Part shown: one piece after another, positions 8,621-17,819 of the stretch
Position numbering within the stretch: position 1 is the first letter of the stretch
Layout: each line of letters begins with the position of its first letter
NCBI GenBank assembly: GCA_964447145.1
Contig: CAYURW010000011.1
Coordinates: 1 to 35,864 of the forward strand
Direction of reading: 5' to 3'
Length of the DNA: 35,864 bases
From: BRH-c25 sp964447145
GTDB taxonomy: Bacteria; Bacillota; Clostridia; Lutisporales; Lutisporaceae
Notes under the pieces: generated by a model
What the model saw: the letters and a program-made list of their open reading frames with translations, nothing else
Database searches by the model: none
Told to the model about the DNA's origin: nothing
Program-made: the position numbers and the translations under genes

Positions 8621-9771
8621 TATCTATATTCCTTCGGCATTTCCGCCAGTGTGATATCCGCGGAGTATCCGTTCCCGCCCCTTATATATTTTACTGAAAT
8701 TACATCACCGGGACTCAGGCTGTAAAGCAGCCCCTTGAATTTTACCACGGTGTTTACCTCAATATCGTTGATGTGAGTTATCACATCCCCCGCATGGAGC
8801 CCCGCCTTTGATGCCGGAGCGCCGCTGCTTACATTGTAAGCATATATGCCTCCCTGTATTTTGATACCCGTAGCATAATAGTCCAGTATTTCGCTGTCCA
8901 TAGGGATTATCCCTATATATGTGGGTATGAATTCCCCTGTCATGATAAGCTTTTGTGTTATAGGCTTGGTTATGTTTATCGGTATCGCAAATCCCAGTCC
9001 CTCGGCGGATCCTGAATCCCCGGAGGCCGCTTTTATCGTATTGATCCCGATTACCTGTCCGCTGCCGTTTATCAGAGGCCCGCCGCTATTCCCCGGGTTT
9101 ATTGCCGCATCTGTCTGTATAAGGTCCTCCATTACGGACCCTTCGCTGACTATAATGCTTCTGTTAAGCCCTGATATAATACCCTGAGTGACCGATCTTT
9201 CAAAACGGGTCCCAAGGGGATTTCCTATTGCTATACTTACCTCCCCTACAACGAGGCTGTCGGAATCCCCAAGCTCAGCTGCAGGCAAGCCTGAAGCCTC
9301 AACCTTGACTACCGCCAGATCCAGCAGACTGTCCTTCCACATTATTTCCCCCGGGAGCTCACTTCCATCCTTAAAAAACACCGTAAGCTGCCTGGGGTTC
9401 TCCCCGGTCACATGGGCATTGGTAAGTATATAGCCCTCCGGATCTATTATTACCCCCGAACCCACTCCCTCATAAGACCGCTTCCCAAAAACAATGTCCC
9501 GCTCCACTGTTACAGTACTTATTCTGACCACAGCGGGGGTCATCTTTTGCGCTACTGCCGCAGCAATATTAATCTCATTGGAGGTGTTGATTACAGTCTG
9601 CTGCCCTTGGGGTATATTTTCTTTCTGTTCTAAAGGCGCCAATTTGTTATATAAATATGGCGGCACTACCGCTGCAACGATACTTCCGCCAATCACGGCC
9701 CCAATCAAGGCGACAGCCAGATACGTGAGCCCCGGGGACCTTTTTTTGATTCTATCATCAAAATTATCCAT
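8620..9771 (-). CDS. htrA: HtrA/DegP-type membrane-anchored serine protease with PDZ domain
   Basis: A quality-control protease of family S1C, probably facing the cell exterior. From ATG 9771 it has 383 residues: a short cytoplasmic head, a membrane segment at about 15-38, a trypsin-like domain with His120 (TNAHV), Asp151 (LLDLAV) and Ser229 (GNSGGP), and one PDZ domain at about 283-375. An upstream in-frame ATG (9792) would place the ribosome site GGAGG inside the coding region. ATG 9771 lies 8 bases after that GGAGG and is the better start. The family refolds or degrades misfolded secreted proteins. The gene is the YycK/HtrC position of the walRK locus. It follows walJ by 88 bases and overlaps rlmH by one base. 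Confidence 0.95.
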   Translation of the reverse strand: MDNFDDRIKKRSPGLTYLAVALIGAVIGGSIVAAVVPPYLYNKLAPLEQKENIPQGQQTVINTSNEINIAAAVAQKMTPAVVRISTVTVERDIVFGKRSYEGVGSGVIIDPEGYILTNAHVTGENPRQLTVFFKDGSELPGEIMWKDSLLDLAVVKVEASGLPAAELGDSDSLVVGEVSIAIGNPLGTRFERSVTQGIISGLNRSIIVSEGSVMEDLIQTDAAINPGNSGGPLINGSGQVIGINTIKAASGDSGSAEGLGFAIPINITKPITQKLIMTGEFIPTYIGIIPMDSEILDYYATGIKIQGGIYAYNVSSGAPASKAGLHAGDVITHINDIEVNTVVKFKGLLYSLSPGDVISVKYIRGGNGYSADITLAEMPKEYR

Positions 9772-9859
9772 TTTTACATCCTCCACAGGCAAATTTTTTC
9801 ACGACACATATACCTTTAATATGCCCGTCTTATGGATGTAAATGCATTACATTTTGCTA

Positions 9860-10654
9860 TTAAATTTGGTAACATCGGCTGACTGAGCTCCTCGGGGCAA
9901 GATCCAGCCTTATATCCTTATCTATCTTAACTTTGTTCTTTTCCAGTATACCCTTCACTGTCTCATAAGCAAGCTCCGGAAAATTGTTTTCCTTGCTCAA
10001 GTGTGCAAGGAGCACTTCCCGCACTCCCGTCTGAAGCAGTTCGTATACGGCATTCCCTGCCGCCTCATTTGAGAGGTGTCCGCTATCGCTTAATATCCTT
10101 CTCTTCAAAAAATATGGATACCTCCCCACCATAAGCATCTCCACATCATGGTTGGACTCCAGCATAACCATGTCGGACCCGCTTACATTCTCCCTTACGT
10201 TATCGCTGAAATAGCCAAGGTCTGTCGCTATGCTTATTTTTCGGTTTCCGTAATAAAAGCAAAAACCAACAGGGTCCACTGCATCATGGGGGGTACTGTA
10301 CGCTTTTATTCCGATTCCGCCTATCTCCAGCTCCTCCCCGACTGCAAAGCACCTGATGTTATCGGTTTTTATTGTCCCGATAATAGACTCCATATTGTTC
10401 CATGTATTTATATTGGCATAGACCGGTATCCCAAGCTTCCGGGATATTACCCCGACACTCCTTATATGGTCGGAATGCTCATGGGTGACCAAAACAGCCT
10501 TTACTGAGCTTGAACAAATACCTATGTTGTTCAACCCGCAAAGTATCTCTTTGCCGCTTATACCGCAATCTACCAGCAATCCGCCGCTTTCATTCCCTAC
10601 AAAAGCACAATTGCCGCTGCTTCCGCTTGAAAGCGAACATAGCTTTATACCCAT
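9860..10654 (-). CDS. walJ: WalJ/YycJ metallo-beta-lactamase-fold nuclease
   Basis: A 264-residue metallo-beta-lactamase-fold protein with the metal-binding signature THEHSDH (His58, His60, Asp62, His63) and the family N-terminus SLSSGSSGNC. YycJ/WalJ homologues are described as 5'-3' DNA exonucleases linked to mismatch repair and to coordination of division with replication; that role is taken from the family, not shown here. An in-frame GTG at 10672 overlaps the murA stop (TAGTG). ATG 10654 has GGAGGGG at a proper distance and begins the conserved MGIKLCSLSS, so it is chosen. It lies in the murA unit, upstream of htrA. Confidence 0.93.
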   Translation of the reverse strand: MGIKLCSLSSGSSGNCAFVGNESGGLLVDCGISGKEILCGLNNIGICSSSVKAVLVTHEHSDHIRSVGVISRKLGIPVYANINTWNNMESIIGTIKTDNIRCFAVGEELEIGGIGIKAYSTPHDAVDPVGFCFYYGNRKISIATDLGYFSDNVRENVSGSDMVMLESNHDVEMLMVGRYPYFLKRRILSDSGHLSNEAAGNAVYELLQTGVREVLLAHLSKENNFPELAYETVKGILEKNKVKIDKDIRLDLAPRSSVSRCYQI

Positions 10655-10671
10655 TTTCCCCTCCGGCGGCA

Positions 10672-11931
10672 CTACCGCTCTACCCTTGAAATATCTGCCC
10701 CTATTTTTTTCAACTTGCCTACCAGGTTTTCGTAGCCTCTGTCTATGTGCTTCAGGTTGCTTACCTCTGTCTCTCCTTCAGCAGCCAACCCTGCAATTAC
10801 CATTGCCGCCCCTGCCCTCAAATCCGTCACATAGACCGGAGAACCGGAAAGCCTGTTCCGCCCCTCAATTATGGCGACACGGCCCTCTACTTTAATATTT
10901 GCACCCATCCTCTTAAGCTCATCCACGTGCTTGAATCTGCCTTCCCATATGCTTTCGGTAATGATCCCTGTACCATCAGCTATAGAAAGCAGTACGCTCA
11001 TAGGCTGCTGCAAGTCTGTGGGGAACCCGGGATAGGGGATAGTCTTTATGTTAACCGCCTTTGGTCTTGTGGAGGCCTTTACCCTTATTGAGTCCCCATT
11101 CTCCTCAATTTCGATGTTCATCTCTCTAAGCTTTGACGATACCGACTCCAGATGGGTCGGGATCACATTCTTTATCAAAACATCTCCCTGGGTAGCTGCT
11201 GCTGCGATCATATATGTCCCCGCTTCCATCATATCGGGTATAATTGTATGCTCACAGCCCCCCAGGCGCTCTACCCCTTTGATCTTAATGACGTCTGTGC
11301 CTGCGCCCTTTATATTTGCTCCCATTGCGTTCAAAAGGTTGGCTATGTCTACTATGTACGGTTCCTTGGCAGCATTCTCAATTGTAGTGATCCCCTTGGC
11401 CCTGCAGGCGGCAAGCATAATATTTATCGTGGCTCCGACGCTTACCACGTCCAGATATATGGGCGCGCCGACAAGCTCTGCTGCCCTGGCCTTTATCACT
11501 CCATGCTCTACCTTTATCTTTGCCCCCAAGGCTTCAAAGCCCTTTATATGCTGGTCGATGGGCCTTATCCCAATATCGCATCCCCCGGGGAAGGGCACCT
11601 CCGCTCTCCCGAATTTGCCTAGAAAAGCTCCTATAAAGTAATAGGATGCCCTCATTTTTTTTGCTGTCTCAAAGTCAGCCTTATAACTCCTCATGCCCTT
11701 ACTGAAGATTTCCATCTCTCCCGGATTACCTTCCTTAACCTTCGCCCCGATCTGCAGCAACAGCTCCTTAAGGTATCTGACATCCTCTATTTCCGGTAAG
11801 TTTTTTATGATACATCTGGAATCCGACAGCAGGACCGCAGGAATTATTCCCACGGCAGAGTTTTTTGCACCGCTTATGCATACCTCCCCTTGAAGCCTGT
11901 TGTTTCCTTTGATTATCAGTTTTTCTTCCAA
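10672..11931 (-). CDS. murA: UDP-N-acetylglucosamine 1-carboxyvinyltransferase MurA
   Basis: MurA transfers enolpyruvate from phosphoenolpyruvate to UDP-GlcNAc, the first committed step of peptidoglycan synthesis, in the cytoplasm. The 419-residue length is typical. The N-terminal KGNNRLQGEVCISGAKNSA contains the catalytic Lys-Asn pair. Cys118 in PFPGGCDIGIRPID is the residue that fosfomycin alkylates, so the enzyme is predicted to be fosfomycin-sensitive by this criterion. The start is TTG 11931, with GAGAGG about 8 bases upstream. The gene sits between yycI and walJ, behind its own promoter (11978-12006) and after the yycI terminator. This placement puts wall-precursor synthesis next to the wall-stress regulator. 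Confidence 0.97.
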   Translation of the reverse strand: MEEKLIIKGNNRLQGEVCISGAKNSAVGIIPAVLLSDSRCIIKNLPEIEDVRYLKELLLQIGAKVKEGNPGEMEIFSKGMRSYKADFETAKKMRASYYFIGAFLGKFGRAEVPFPGGCDIGIRPIDQHIKGFEALGAKIKVEHGVIKARAAELVGAPIYLDVVSVGATINIMLAACRAKGITTIENAAKEPYIVDIANLLNAMGANIKGAGTDVIKIKGVERLGGCEHTIIPDMMEAGTYMIAAAATQGDVLIKNVIPTHLESVSSKLREMNIEIEENGDSIRVKASTRPKAVNIKTIPYPGFPTDLQQPMSVLLSIADGTGIITESIWEGRFKHVDELKRMGANIKVEGRVAIIEGRNRLSGSPVYVTDLRAGAAMVIAGLAAEGETEVSNLKHIDRGYENLVGKLKKIGADISRVER

Positions 11932-11977
11932 AGTATAAACCTCTCTTTATGTAATGGTAGAAAATTGCGACAGTCTA

Positions 11978-12006
11978 ATTATACCACTATTCAACAGCTT
12001 TGATAA
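11978..12006 (-). promoter_or_regulatory. Promoter of the murA-walJ-htrA-rlmH unit
   Basis: On the - strand, TTATCA (12006-12001), a 17-base spacer and TATAAT (11983-11978) form a near-consensus sigma-A promoter. The bases TGG before TATAAT give an extended -10. The predicted start near 11971 leaves about 40 bases to the murA TTG codon. Confidence 0.7.
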
Positions 12007-12012
12007 TACAGC

Positions 12013-12034
12013 AAAAAAAGGCTGTTCCCAGCCT
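12013..12034 (-). terminator. Intrinsic terminator after yycI
   Basis: On the - strand, AGGCTG-ggaa-CAGCCT is followed by seven T residues. The stem overlaps the last bases of the yycI stop codon. It separates the walRK-yycHI unit from murA, and read-through would join them. Confidence 0.75.
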
Positions 12035-12899
12035 ATTCCACTCCTTCTAGCTTCTCATTGTATGCATTTATGTAAACAATGCCTCTATCAGTAGTTATTT
12101 TCCATACGGGAAAGGCCGTTCCCTCCTCCACCTTGGCAATATCTACCTGATTCATTGCACCGGTACTGAAGTAGTATCCCTGGCTAATATCAAAGACCCT
12201 TTTGATCGGCATACCGGCCTTTTTGTTGTGCTCCGGAAGGTACAGCAATGAAACGGCAGGGGATATTACTCCCATCCTTTTCCCTGTCTGCCTTGCCTCC
12301 TCGAACCACACAATCTTTGCACTCTTTATGCCGGAATTGTTTGAATATATTTCTATAATGCCGTTATATATAGCCGCTCCTTTGAAGGACTGCAAATAAG
12401 TGAATTTTTTGTAGCCCTCCATATCCTCCACCCTTTTTATGCCTGCATAGTCCCTGATTCCTATTTTATTCAGAAACTCCTTTATGTTGCCTGCACAGGT
12501 GTTTTCGTTAATATCCCCCGAGGGTCCTATGCTGCTGTCCGTATAATTAAGCTCCCTGCTGTCCTTAATGCTTATTTTTCTGGCCTTCCCTCCAAGAGTC
12601 ATTGTGCCCCCCGATACCGACTCCGTGACGATTTCATCAAGATCGAAAAAAGCTTTTATATCTTCTTTTCCAAAAAATCTGTACTTAACTGTTATCAAAG
12701 GCATATCGACCTTTTTTAAAGGAACTTTGCCCTCTACGACAATATTTTCCCCGGCCAGATAATCCACTATCATCTTTACCTTCTCACTGTCCACATGGGA
12801 GGTACTGCCATTACCGGCAGTAAAGATCATATATGAGAAAAAGATATTGATCACCAAAAAAGCAGCAATCATAACTGTCTTTGCTTTTGCCCAATCCAT
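12033..12899 (-). CDS. yycI: YycI, regulator of the WalK sensor kinase
   Basis: A 288-residue protein with one N-terminal membrane segment (about 9-28, VMIAAFLVINIFFSYMIF) preceded by the typical MDWAKAKT start of YycI, and a large extracytoplasmic domain. In Bacillus, YycI forms a heterodimer with YycH that restrains WalK through membrane contacts; in Staphylococcus the pair activates WalK. Which sign applies here is unknown. Extracellular blocks such as LITVKYRFFGKEDI and the C-terminal PVWKITTDRGIVYINAY (PepSY-like) fit the YycH/YycI fold. The gene is directly downstream of yycH (51-base gap) and ends in an intrinsic terminator. Confidence 0.9.
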   Translation of the reverse strand: MDWAKAKTVMIAAFLVINIFFSYMIFTAGNGSTSHVDSEKVKMIVDYLAGENIVVEGKVPLKKVDMPLITVKYRFFGKEDIKAFFDLDEIVTESVSGGTMTLGGKARKISIKDSRELNYTDSSIGPSGDINENTCAGNIKEFLNKIGIRDYAGIKRVEDMEGYKKFTYLQSFKGAAIYNGIIEIYSNNSGIKSAKIVWFEEARQTGKRMGVISPAVSLLYLPEHNKKAGMPIKRVFDISQGYYFSTGAMNQVDIAKVEEGTAFPVWKITTDRGIVYINAYNEKLEGVE

Positions 12900-12950
12900 A
12901 AAAAACCCTCTCCGGTTTCCTCAGCAAGGCTTATGCCTTCACTGTCAAAT

Positions 12951-14366
12951 TTACTTGTCCAGTATTATTCCCGTCTCTGCATTTATAATATAATGCTGAT
13001 TGGATACTGTACCTTTTTCAAGCCTTTCCGCTGTAACATCCGCTACCCAAACAGGCACATAGGTTATAATGTTTTGGCCATACCTTTCATAATAAGCCAG
13101 ATATATATCGTTGACGGTTTTGACCTTCTCGCCGCTAAGTATTTCTAATTTTTTGTCCAGCAGGATATCAAGCACATCAATGGGATCCATCACCTGCTTA
13201 TATCCAAGCTCCCCGCTGAAATTCCTTATCAATCTTTTATATCTTTTTACTTCGTCTCCCACAATCTCCACTTCTATCGAATCACCGTTCAGACCGGAAG
13301 CCGGCACTATGGGCAGGCCTTCATAGGAATACCTGTATCTTATTATATATTTGTCTCCCTTCACACTTTCTATTATATCCGATACATAGCAGCCGCTGTC
13401 GGGAAAACCAAAATGCCTGCTAACAAACTCAGTACTTATCTCAATTGCATTCCTGACATTTATCGTACCGCCGGATGCCGGCTGCGGGTCAAAATTGATA
13501 TACTCAAGCATGCCGTTTGTATAGAGCTTGACCACCTGACCCTCTCTGTTGGTATATACTATCGTGCCGTCCATGTTTTTTAATATGCTGAGGGAGGTTA
13601 TTTCACCGCTAAAAAAGTTCGCAATATCATCAGGTATTATACCCTCTCTGACCGCCAGCTCCTTCTCTCCCGACAAAACAGGCAGACCTTTCCCGATAAT
13701 CTTTGAAGGCACCACTGCATTTTTGCCGTACATCCCGGGCTGGATCCTGTCAAGGTAAAGGCAGGGCACCGTCGGCTGCTTCTCCAGACCGGTAATCATG
13801 AAGTCCAGATTGTTCTGTATTCCTTCGCTCCTGAACTCGTAAAGAGAATCCTGCAATGCGTCATACAGATACACCTTGTTAAGGCTCCGGGCAACAATGA
13901 CTTCATTAATGCTTTTTATTCCGATTTCGGGATAGCTGCTTATATTCATAAGCTTATAAACCGCTTCTGCCTCCAAGGGTATATTGAAAATAAAGCTGAC
14001 TCCCCTGGCGTCTCTTATGCTGTCCAATTCCTCCCGGGGGAGCTTCCTTACTGATTCCTTGGTGTTTACCAATATTGCTGTGCGGATCACTCGTTTTGCT
14101 TCTTTGAATATCTTGTTGTATGTATCTCTGTCTCCTTCATTGTCATATTGAATAGTATTCGATCCCCCAAACCCTACTATGAGCTTGTGGGGCTTTAAAA
14201 GGTCAGACTTGTCATATTCCGCATTGTAGTCGGGCTTTGTCGTCTTATTTCCGGGCACAATAAAAATACCCTCAATGGAAGTGTAAAACCATATTCGGGT
14301 AGTCAACACCAAACTTAATATTACCAGGAATAAAAGAGATATTGATTTTAACCGCTCACGCTTCAT
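12951..14366 (-). CDS. yycH: YycH, regulator of the WalK sensor kinase
   Basis: A 471-residue protein with one N-terminal membrane helix (about 9-29, ISLLFLVILSLVLTTRIW) and a long extracellular part, the standard YycH layout. Family-type segments are the early NTKESVRKL/SFIFNIPLEAEAVY region and the C-terminal KTVNDIYLAYYERY followed by YVPVWVADV, close to the three-domain architecture known for YycH. Together with YycI it modulates WalK. Start ATG 14366. An 81-base gap separates it from the upstream secreted-protein gene, with no terminator visible, so co-transcription with walRK is likely. Confidence 0.9.
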   Translation of the reverse strand: MKRERLKSISLLFLVILSLVLTTRIWFYTSIEGIFIVPGNKTTKPDYNAEYDKSDLLKPHKLIVGFGGSNTIQYDNEGDRDTYNKIFKEAKRVIRTAILVNTKESVRKLPREELDSIRDARGVSFIFNIPLEAEAVYKLMNISSYPEIGIKSINEVIVARSLNKVYLYDALQDSLYEFRSEGIQNNLDFMITGLEKQPTVPCLYLDRIQPGMYGKNAVVPSKIIGKGLPVLSGEKELAVREGIIPDDIANFFSGEITSLSILKNMDGTIVYTNREGQVVKLYTNGMLEYINFDPQPASGGTINVRNAIEISTEFVSRHFGFPDSGCYVSDIIESVKGDKYIIRYRYSYEGLPIVPASGLNGDSIEVEIVGDEVKRYKRLIRNFSGELGYKQVMDPIDVLDILLDKKLEILSGEKVKTVNDIYLAYYERYGQNIITYVPVWVADVTAERLEKGTVSNQHYIINAETGIILDK

Positions 14367-14447
14367 ATGATCACCTGCAGCGCGCTTTATCTGATTGTAT
14401 GCAATTTTGGTTGCTTGCTATTCATTGCATACTATCTGCTTTGTTGA

Positions 14448-15002
14448 CTATTGTGTATTGTCCTTATCCTCTGATTTGTCCATATTTATGCTGTTTGACA
14501 TATCACCGACAAATTTGTTCATTGTGTTTCCGTTGACCTTCCTGCTCGCCTGCTTCTCCCAGAAACGCTTAATTTCTATTGTAATTTCGTTGGTATTCCC
14601 GTCGGTATCTTTGGCTAAAAGCACTATCCTGTTAAGCCCCAAATTAAGCTTCACCGCTTCGGCGAAGAGCCCTGAGGCCCCCACCTCGTATTCACCGGTC
14701 TGCTGAAATATCCAGTCCCCTTCCTTTTCGACTTCCTCAGAGACATCTTCCCTGTCAATAATGCTTCTTTTGTCTGCAGCCCTGAACCAGTACAAGTCAA
14801 TGGTCACCACTGTGCCCTCAATTGAATTGCCTGCAATGAGATATTCCCTGGAAAACGTCTTGGACACCTCTGCATCCGAAGTCAGCTTAAATACCGGAAC
14901 GGCAGCTTTTCCATACCTTGCATCCGATTGGGCATATACTGCCGAATTGGCCAAAAGTACGGCTGTTATGATAATTACCGATATTAATGCCTTCTTAAGC
15001 AT
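14448..15002 (-). CDS. Secreted hypothetical protein in the wal operon (184 aa)
   Basis: Not a recognised standard member of walRK operons. Residues 1-24 form a signal peptide (MLKKALISVIIITAVLLANS, likely cleaved after AVYA). The body reads as a single Ig-like beta-sandwich: VFKLTSDAEVSKTFSREYLI, then GTVVTIDLYWF, LNLGLNRIVLLAKDTDGNTN and EITIEIKRF. The L-x-x-G-x-N-x-I-x-x-x-A-x-D-x-x-G-N pattern is common in bacterial extracellular Ig/cadherin-like folds. The C-terminus is polar and Asn/Asp-rich. There is no membrane anchor or lipobox. It lies between walK and yycH on the same strand with 80-100-base gaps, so a role in wall sensing alongside YycH/YycI is a reasonable inference. Confidence 0.85.
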   Translation of the reverse strand: MLKKALISVIIITAVLLANSAVYAQSDARYGKAAVPVFKLTSDAEVSKTFSREYLIAGNSIEGTVVTIDLYWFRAADKRSIIDREDVSEEVEKEGDWIFQQTGEYEVGASGLFAEAVKLNLGLNRIVLLAKDTDGNTNEITIEIKRFWEKQASRKVNGNTMNKFVGDMSNSINMDKSEDKDNTQ

Positions 15003-15102
15003 AACGGCTCCCTCTTCTCTGATTGATCACCTGTGCCAAATATACTATTATCATTATACAGGATGAATGTTACGGCATTATTACAGACTAATTAAACTTA
15101 TT

Positions 15103-16875
15103 TTACAATGCCTTTGCTTCGCAGGGGAAGCTTATTATAACCTCGCTGCCCTTTCCGTACTCGCTCTCTATCCTTATAGAACCCTTGTGGGCTTCCACTA
15201 TGTTCCTCGCGATAGAAAGCCCCAGCCCGGTGCCTCCCATAGCTCTTGACCGGGCTTTGTCAACCCTGTAGAACCTTTCAAACAGCCTGGGGATATCCTC
15301 CTTTGGGATACCCATCCCAGTGTCGGCTATCCTGATCTCTACATTATTTTCTGCCCGCACCGCCTTGACTTTTATGCTTCCGTTGTCCGGAGTATATTTT
15401 ATTGCATTGCTTATTATATTGATTATGACCTGCTCGATTCTGTCCTTATCTCCGGTTATATCGCAGGGTTCCCCGGATACCTCAAGAGATAAGGATTGAT
15501 TTTTCTGTTTGGCTGCGATCTCCATCTTGGGAATGCAGTCCTTTATCATGTTCAGAATGTTCAGGCTCTTCATATTCCAATCCATTTTGTCATAGTCAAG
15601 CTTGGAAAGCTGGAGCAGATCTTTGACGAGCCTTGTCATCCTTTCGGATTCGCTGTTTATGACCTTGAGAAAATTCAAGGTGTATTCTTTATTTTCCAAT
15701 GCACCGTCAAGGAGGGTCTCCGTATAGCTTTTAATCGTAGTGATCGGTGTCCTCAACTCATGGGATACATTGGCGACAAATTCCTTGCGCATTTTATCCA
15801 GCTTTTCCTGTTCGGTCACGTCCTGAAGCACCAACATTGCACCTTCAGCTTCATTTTGCTCATTCATGATCTTGACGGCACTTATTTTTATTATCCTTTT
15901 GTTGATATTTAGTATGTTAAAATTGTTTTCGCTATCCGAAATAATATCACTGAAGGTCATCCCCAGATCCAGCTTTTGTGCGGCTTCATCAAAGTCCTTG
16001 TCATACAGGTCTTCTTTTTTGATGTTAAAAATGCCATAGGCCGCCGGATTTGCGTGTATTATAACCCCACCGGCATTAACAGCTATGATACCGTCGGTCA
16101 TGTTGGTAAGTATTGCTTCTACCTTGTTCTTCTCTCTGTCCATTTCCTCCAATGTGCTCTTCAGCCTGACAGTAAGGTAATTGAACATCTCCGTCAACTG
16201 CCCCACTTCATCCCTGGATCTTACGGCAATGATCTGCCCAAAATCTCCTTTCGCCAACCGCTCGGCCTTGGAGGTAACCTCTTTTATCGGCCCTGTAAAT
16301 GTCTTTGACAGTAAATTTCCCAAAAGCGCAGTTATACAGAGAGCAAAAATAGTCGCATTAGTAAGTATGCTTCCTATACTGTTCATACTGTCTTCAATGC
16401 TGGAAAGATCCGCACTAATGTATATTGCTCCGACGACAGTATTATTTGAGGATATTATTGGTACGGCAATACTCATAAGATATTTGTATGTGTCATTGGG
16501 CCATATTATTTCTTCGGCCTGCTCCATTGCCTGCCCCACTATCCATAGGCCCACAAGATCAAAGTCATTGGCAGTCCCCTCATAATTCTGATGACTGGCA
16601 ATAAAACCGCCATTTTCATATACGAATACTGCCCTTACTTGCTTACCCTGGCCCATGAACCAATTGGACACAATGTCCTGAATATTTGGGGCCCCTATGG
16701 TCTTGTCCTTCAGATTGTCGGCCAGATAATAACCCCTTGCTATTATAGTGTCTGTCATGCTGTCAATCTGCTCCCTCTTAATAGCCTCGGTTATATAAAC
16801 GCCTACAATGGACATTGCAAGCCATACCAACAGAAAGGACATTATTACAAGCTTCCATTGGATGCTTTTTAACAT
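15103..16875 (-). CDS. walK: WalK (YycG) cell-wall sensor histidine kinase
   Basis: A 590-residue membrane histidine kinase that phosphorylates WalR in response to the state of peptidoglycan. Layout: membrane segment 1 at about 8-30, an extracellular sensor (31-168) of the sCache-like size seen in WalK, membrane segment 2 at about 170-190, HAMP at 191-243, PAS at about 250-355, HisKA with the phosphorylated His372 (SHELRTP), and HATPase with the N box (INIISNAIKYTP, 485-496), G1 DTGMGIP (518-524) and G2 GGTGLGLS (547-554). A cytoplasmic PAS after HAMP distinguishes WalK from many other kinases. Start ATG 16875 has AGGAGG upstream. The gap to walR is 4 bases. Confidence 0.96.
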   Translation of the reverse strand: MLKSIQWKLVIMSFLLVWLAMSIVGVYITEAIKREQIDSMTDTIIARGYYLADNLKDKTIGAPNIQDIVSNWFMGQGKQVRAVFVYENGGFIASHQNYEGTANDFDLVGLWIVGQAMEQAEEIIWPNDTYKYLMSIAVPIISSNNTVVGAIYISADLSSIEDSMNSIGSILTNATIFALCITALLGNLLSKTFTGPIKEVTSKAERLAKGDFGQIIAVRSRDEVGQLTEMFNYLTVRLKSTLEEMDREKNKVEAILTNMTDGIIAVNAGGVIIHANPAAYGIFNIKKEDLYDKDFDEAAQKLDLGMTFSDIISDSENNFNILNINKRIIKISAVKIMNEQNEAEGAMLVLQDVTEQEKLDKMRKEFVANVSHELRTPITTIKSYTETLLDGALENKEYTLNFLKVINSESERMTRLVKDLLQLSKLDYDKMDWNMKSLNILNMIKDCIPKMEIAAKQKNQSLSLEVSGEPCDITGDKDRIEQVIINIISNAIKYTPDNGSIKVKAVRAENNVEIRIADTGMGIPKEDIPRLFERFYRVDKARSRAMGGTGLGLSIARNIVEAHKGSIRIESEYGKGSEVIISFPCEAKAL

Positions 16876-16879
16876 TTAT

Positions 16880-17578
16880 TTAAATCCTCCTGAAGTAATA
16901 GCCAACTCCTCTTTTTGTCTGCACATACTTGGCATTGCTGGGGTCATCTTCTACTTTTTCCCTCAGTCTCCTTACCGTAACATCAACGGTCCTGACATCT
17001 CCGTAATATTCGTAGCCCCACACCTCTTCCAGAAGAGTCTCTCTGGAAAAAACCTGTTCGGCATGAAGCGCCAGGTATCTCAGGAGTTCAAATTCCCGAA
17101 GGGTAAGCTCCAGCACTGTATCTTCCTTGCGTACCTCATACCGGGTCAAGTCTATTGTAAGGTTCCCGGATCTGACGACCTGGCCTCCTCCTTCCATCCC
17201 GGAATTAAGGAAATTTGCCCTTCGGATATTGGCCTTGACCCTTGCCATAAGCTCCCTCACGCTGAAGGGCTTTGTCATGTAGTCATCTGCACCCAGCTCA
17301 AGGCCCAGAACCTTGTCTACCTCCTCCTCCTTGGCTGTAAGCATTATTATGGGAGTGCTGACATTCTCCCTGAGCTTCTTGCACACTGTAAAGCCATCCA
17401 TTACGGGTAGCATAATATCAAGAACTATAAGGTCCGGCTTGCATTCGTAAGTCATATCCACAGCCTGCTGCCCGTCGCCGGCTACGAACACTTTGTACCC
17501 TTCCTTCTCCAGGTTGAATTTTATAATATCTGCAATCGGCTTTTCATCGTCTACCACAAGAATCCTTCTGTTATCCAC
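16880..17578 (-). CDS. walR: WalR (YycF) response regulator
   Basis: A 232-residue OmpR/PhoB-type regulator, essential in most Firmicutes, that controls autolysin and wall-remodelling genes. The receiver domain (1-120) has the acidic pair Asp10/Asp11, the phospho-acceptor Asp54 (IVLDIMLP), Thr81 and Lys103 (TKPF). The winged helix (about 130-230) ends in VRRLREKVEDDPSNAKYVQT and RGVGYYFRR, very close to WalR consensus. The start is GTG 17578 with GGGGTG about 8 bases upstream. It is the first gene of the - strand unit walR-walK-hypothetical-yycH-yycI, behind the candidate promoter at 17645-17673. Confidence 0.97.
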   Translation of the reverse strand: MDNRRILVVDDEKPIADIIKFNLEKEGYKVFVAGDGQQAVDMTYECKPDLIVLDIMLPVMDGFTVCKKLRENVSTPIIMLTAKEEEVDKVLGLELGADDYMTKPFSVRELMARVKANIRRANFLNSGMEGGGQVVRSGNLTIDLTRYEVRKEDTVLELTLREFELLRYLALHAEQVFSRETLLEEVWGYEYYGDVRTVDVTVRRLREKVEDDPSNAKYVQTKRGVGYYFRRI

Positions 17579-17644
17579 TAATACATCACCCCATACAATA
17601 ATATTAAATTATCCGGCTTGATCATGCAATGCCGCTTTAAACAT

Positions 17645-17673
17645 ATTCTACTACTTATGTTGCAATTACGCAA
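17645..17673 (-). promoter_or_regulatory. Candidate walR promoter
   Basis: On the - strand TTGCGT (17673-17668), exactly 17 bases, then TAGAAT (17650-17645) form a good sigma-A promoter, giving a leader of about 60 bases before the GTG of walR. A 6-bp inverted repeat TGTTGC-aattac-GCAACA (17658-17675) overlaps the -35 and could be an operator. Confidence 0.5.
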
Positions 17674-17819
17674 CAAACCGACGGTTCTTCAATATGTTCC
17701 GGGTATAAGACCGGGACTAATTTCCTTTCCAATCACGACCGCAGTCCTACAAAAATAATACCCCCTCCTTATTCAAACCCGAATAAAAATGTCATAATAT
17801 ATAGACAGCTCAACAAATA

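Noticed and set aside
9772..9792. Upstream ATG for the HtrA-type protease
   Set aside because: The added seven codons contain the GGAGG ribosome site that serves ATG 9771.
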